Source: Paludibacteraceae bacterium | GTDB taxonomy: Bacteria > Bacteroidota > Bacteroidia > Bacteroidales > Paludibacteraceae | Direction: 5' to 3' | Assembly: GCA_947471245.1 (NCBI GenBank) | Contig: CANIXM010000154.1 | Span: forward strand, 1 to 5,481 | Length of the DNA stretch: 5,481 bases | Shown here: positions 4,369-5,481 of the stretch, piece by piece | Layout: each line of letters starts with the position of its first letter | Numbering within the stretch: the first letter of the stretch is position 1 | The notes under the pieces: generated by a model | Seen by the model: only the letters and a program-made list of their open reading frames with translations | Told to the model about the DNA's origin: nothing | Databases searched by the model: none | Made by a program: the position numbers and the translations under genes

Positions 4369-5481
4369 ATGAAAAAACAACTTCTTCTAGCTCTAATACT
4401 GCTTTTTGTGATCAGCTCCTATGGCCAAAGTTATGATAGTTTCTTTTCAAAAGCGAATCAAAAATTCGACCAACAGGATTATAAAGGGGCAATAGCTGAC
4501 TACACGAAAGCACTAGAGATCAACACCAAGCTAACTGAAGCCTATTGTAACAGAGGATTGGCTAAAAGTATGCTCTATGATTACAAAGGTGCTCTTCTGG
4601 ATTTCACTAAAGCAATAAAAGTAAACCCTAGACATGCTAACGCTTACTACAATAGAGCCCTGATAAAATATAAGATACAAGACTTCGATGGGGCAATAGC
4701 GGATAACAACAAAGCTATCGAAATAAACGGATACCTCACCGCTGCCTATTCCAACAGGGGATTGGCCAAAATGAAAAAACAAGACTATGAGGGTGCACTG
4801 CAAGACTACAATGAGGTGTTAGAAATAGATAAAAATTATGCAGATGCTTATTCTAACAGGGGAATCATAAAAACTAAACTTCAAGATTTTGATGGAGCAA
4901 TAGCCGACTACTCAAAAGCCATTGAAATAAACCCAAAAATCGCAGAAGTGTACTCCAACCGTGGACTGGCCAAAGCCAACCTTCAAAACTACTCTGGTGC
5001 AATAGCTGACCTCACCCAGGCCATCACCATCAACCCTGGCTTTGCAGACAACTATTCCAACAAAGGGGCATCTAAAGAAAATTCAATTCGAAATTTCAAA
5101 GGAAGTATCGCACAATGGACCAAAGCCATAGATATGAACCCCCGATTTATTGACCTCAAATTAAGAGAAAAGGGTCTTAAAAAAGATTCATCTGCCAGCA
5201 ACAAACCTTCGATTGCTGAATGGAACAAACCCATAGAGGGTTACCCAAAATACGTCAAAGGACTATACAACAGAGGAATGACAGTTGACAACAACGACTA
5301 CAAAGCAGCCACAGCAGACTGGAGCAAAGTCATTGACATCAACCCCAAAAATGCAGACGCATACTTCGGTAGAGGAATCTCAAAGTCCTACTCACACGAA
5401 TTCAATGGAGCCACAATTGATTTCACTAAAGCCATCGAACTTGACCCTAAAAACGCAGACAATTATTACGGAAGAGGAACA
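4369..5481 (+). CDS. Exported TPR-repeat protein, N-terminal 371 aa (3' end outside window)
   Basis: The frame is open from ATG 4369 to the window edge. Residues 1-19 (MKKQLLLALILLFVISSYG) are a clear Sec signal peptide with cleavage before Gln20, so the protein is probably periplasmic. TPR units follow at about 24-57, 58-91, 92-125, 126-159, 160-193, 194-227 and 228-262, each with NRG-AK, GAIADY and KAIEINP. Residues 263-297 (REKGLKKDSSASNKPSIAEW) are a degenerate unit, after which regular units resume (298-330, 331-364) and the next begins. Such arrays bind proteins; the partner is unknown. It is similar in plan to the TPR protein at 461, but longer, with units more alike. No Shine-Dalgarno sequence is visible before the start. 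Confidence 0.92.
   Translation, partial: MKKQLLLALILLFVISSYGQSYDSFFSKANQKFDQQDYKGAIADYTKALEINTKLTEAYCNRGLAKSMLYDYKGALLDFTKAIKVNPRHANAYYNRALIKYKIQDFDGAIADNNKAIEINGYLTAAYSNRGLAKMKKQDYEGALQDYNEVLEIDKNYADAYSNRGIIKTKLQDFDGAIADYSKAIEINPKIAEVYSNRGLAKANLQNYSGAIADLTQAITINPGFADNYSNKGASKENSIRNFKGSIAQWTKAIDMNPRFIDLKLREKGLKKDSSASNKPSIAEWNKPIEGYPKYVKGLYNRGMTVDNNDYKAATADWSKVIDINPKNADAYFGRGISKSYSHEFNGATIDFTKAIELDPKNADNYYGRGT

Overview
The window looks like chromosomal DNA of a member of the Bacteroidota, possibly of the Cytophagales type. Three things point there. Two promoters fit the TTG/TAnnTTTG pattern of that phylum, Shine-Dalgarno sequences are nearly absent, and there is a small lipoprotein family ending in a WTINYP-like tail that I know from Bacteroidota. 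This placement is inference from sequence style, since no rRNA or other taxonomic marker is present.

Layout. Positions 3-365 hold the 3' part of a single-stranded-DNA-binding protein gene (ssb). Positions 461-1168 encode a small exported TPR-repeat protein, and 4369 to the window end encodes a second, longer exported TPR protein that runs off the edge. Between these two TPR genes lies about 3.2 kb of AT-rich accessory DNA. It holds (a) an apparently intact ParD/ParE toxin-antitoxin operon on the minus strand (1470-2013), (b) a second toxin-antitoxin pair on the plus strand (2366-2877) whose antitoxin is intact but whose RelE/ParE-type toxin is interrupted by an in-frame TGA, (c) a minus-strand lipoprotein gene with a one-base frameshift (3068-3500), preceded by the tail of another, unrecognised coding frame (3515-3613), and (d) about 750 bp of non-coding DNA rich in short repeats.

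The most notable structure is an imperfect repeat of about 84 bp present three times in the same orientation (1351-1433, 2187-2270, 2957-3040). The copies bracket the two toxin-antitoxin modules so that each module sits in a repeat-to-repeat unit of 836 or 770 bp, an arrangement that resembles cassettes. No integrase, transposase or recognisable integron attC boxes are visible. A second repeat family of about 39 bp occurs at 2114-2152 and 3772-3810, and an 11-bp tandem repeat lies at 3938-3992.

The two toxin-antitoxin operons have different proteins and opposite orientation, yet share nearly the same core promoter (AAAAATAC ... GGTATATTTGYAG), differing mainly in the spacer, where the parDE copy forms a 17-bp inverted repeat suited to autoregulation. 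Taken together, the region reads as a small, partly decaying island of toxin-antitoxin modules and lipoprotein remnants between two exported TPR genes.
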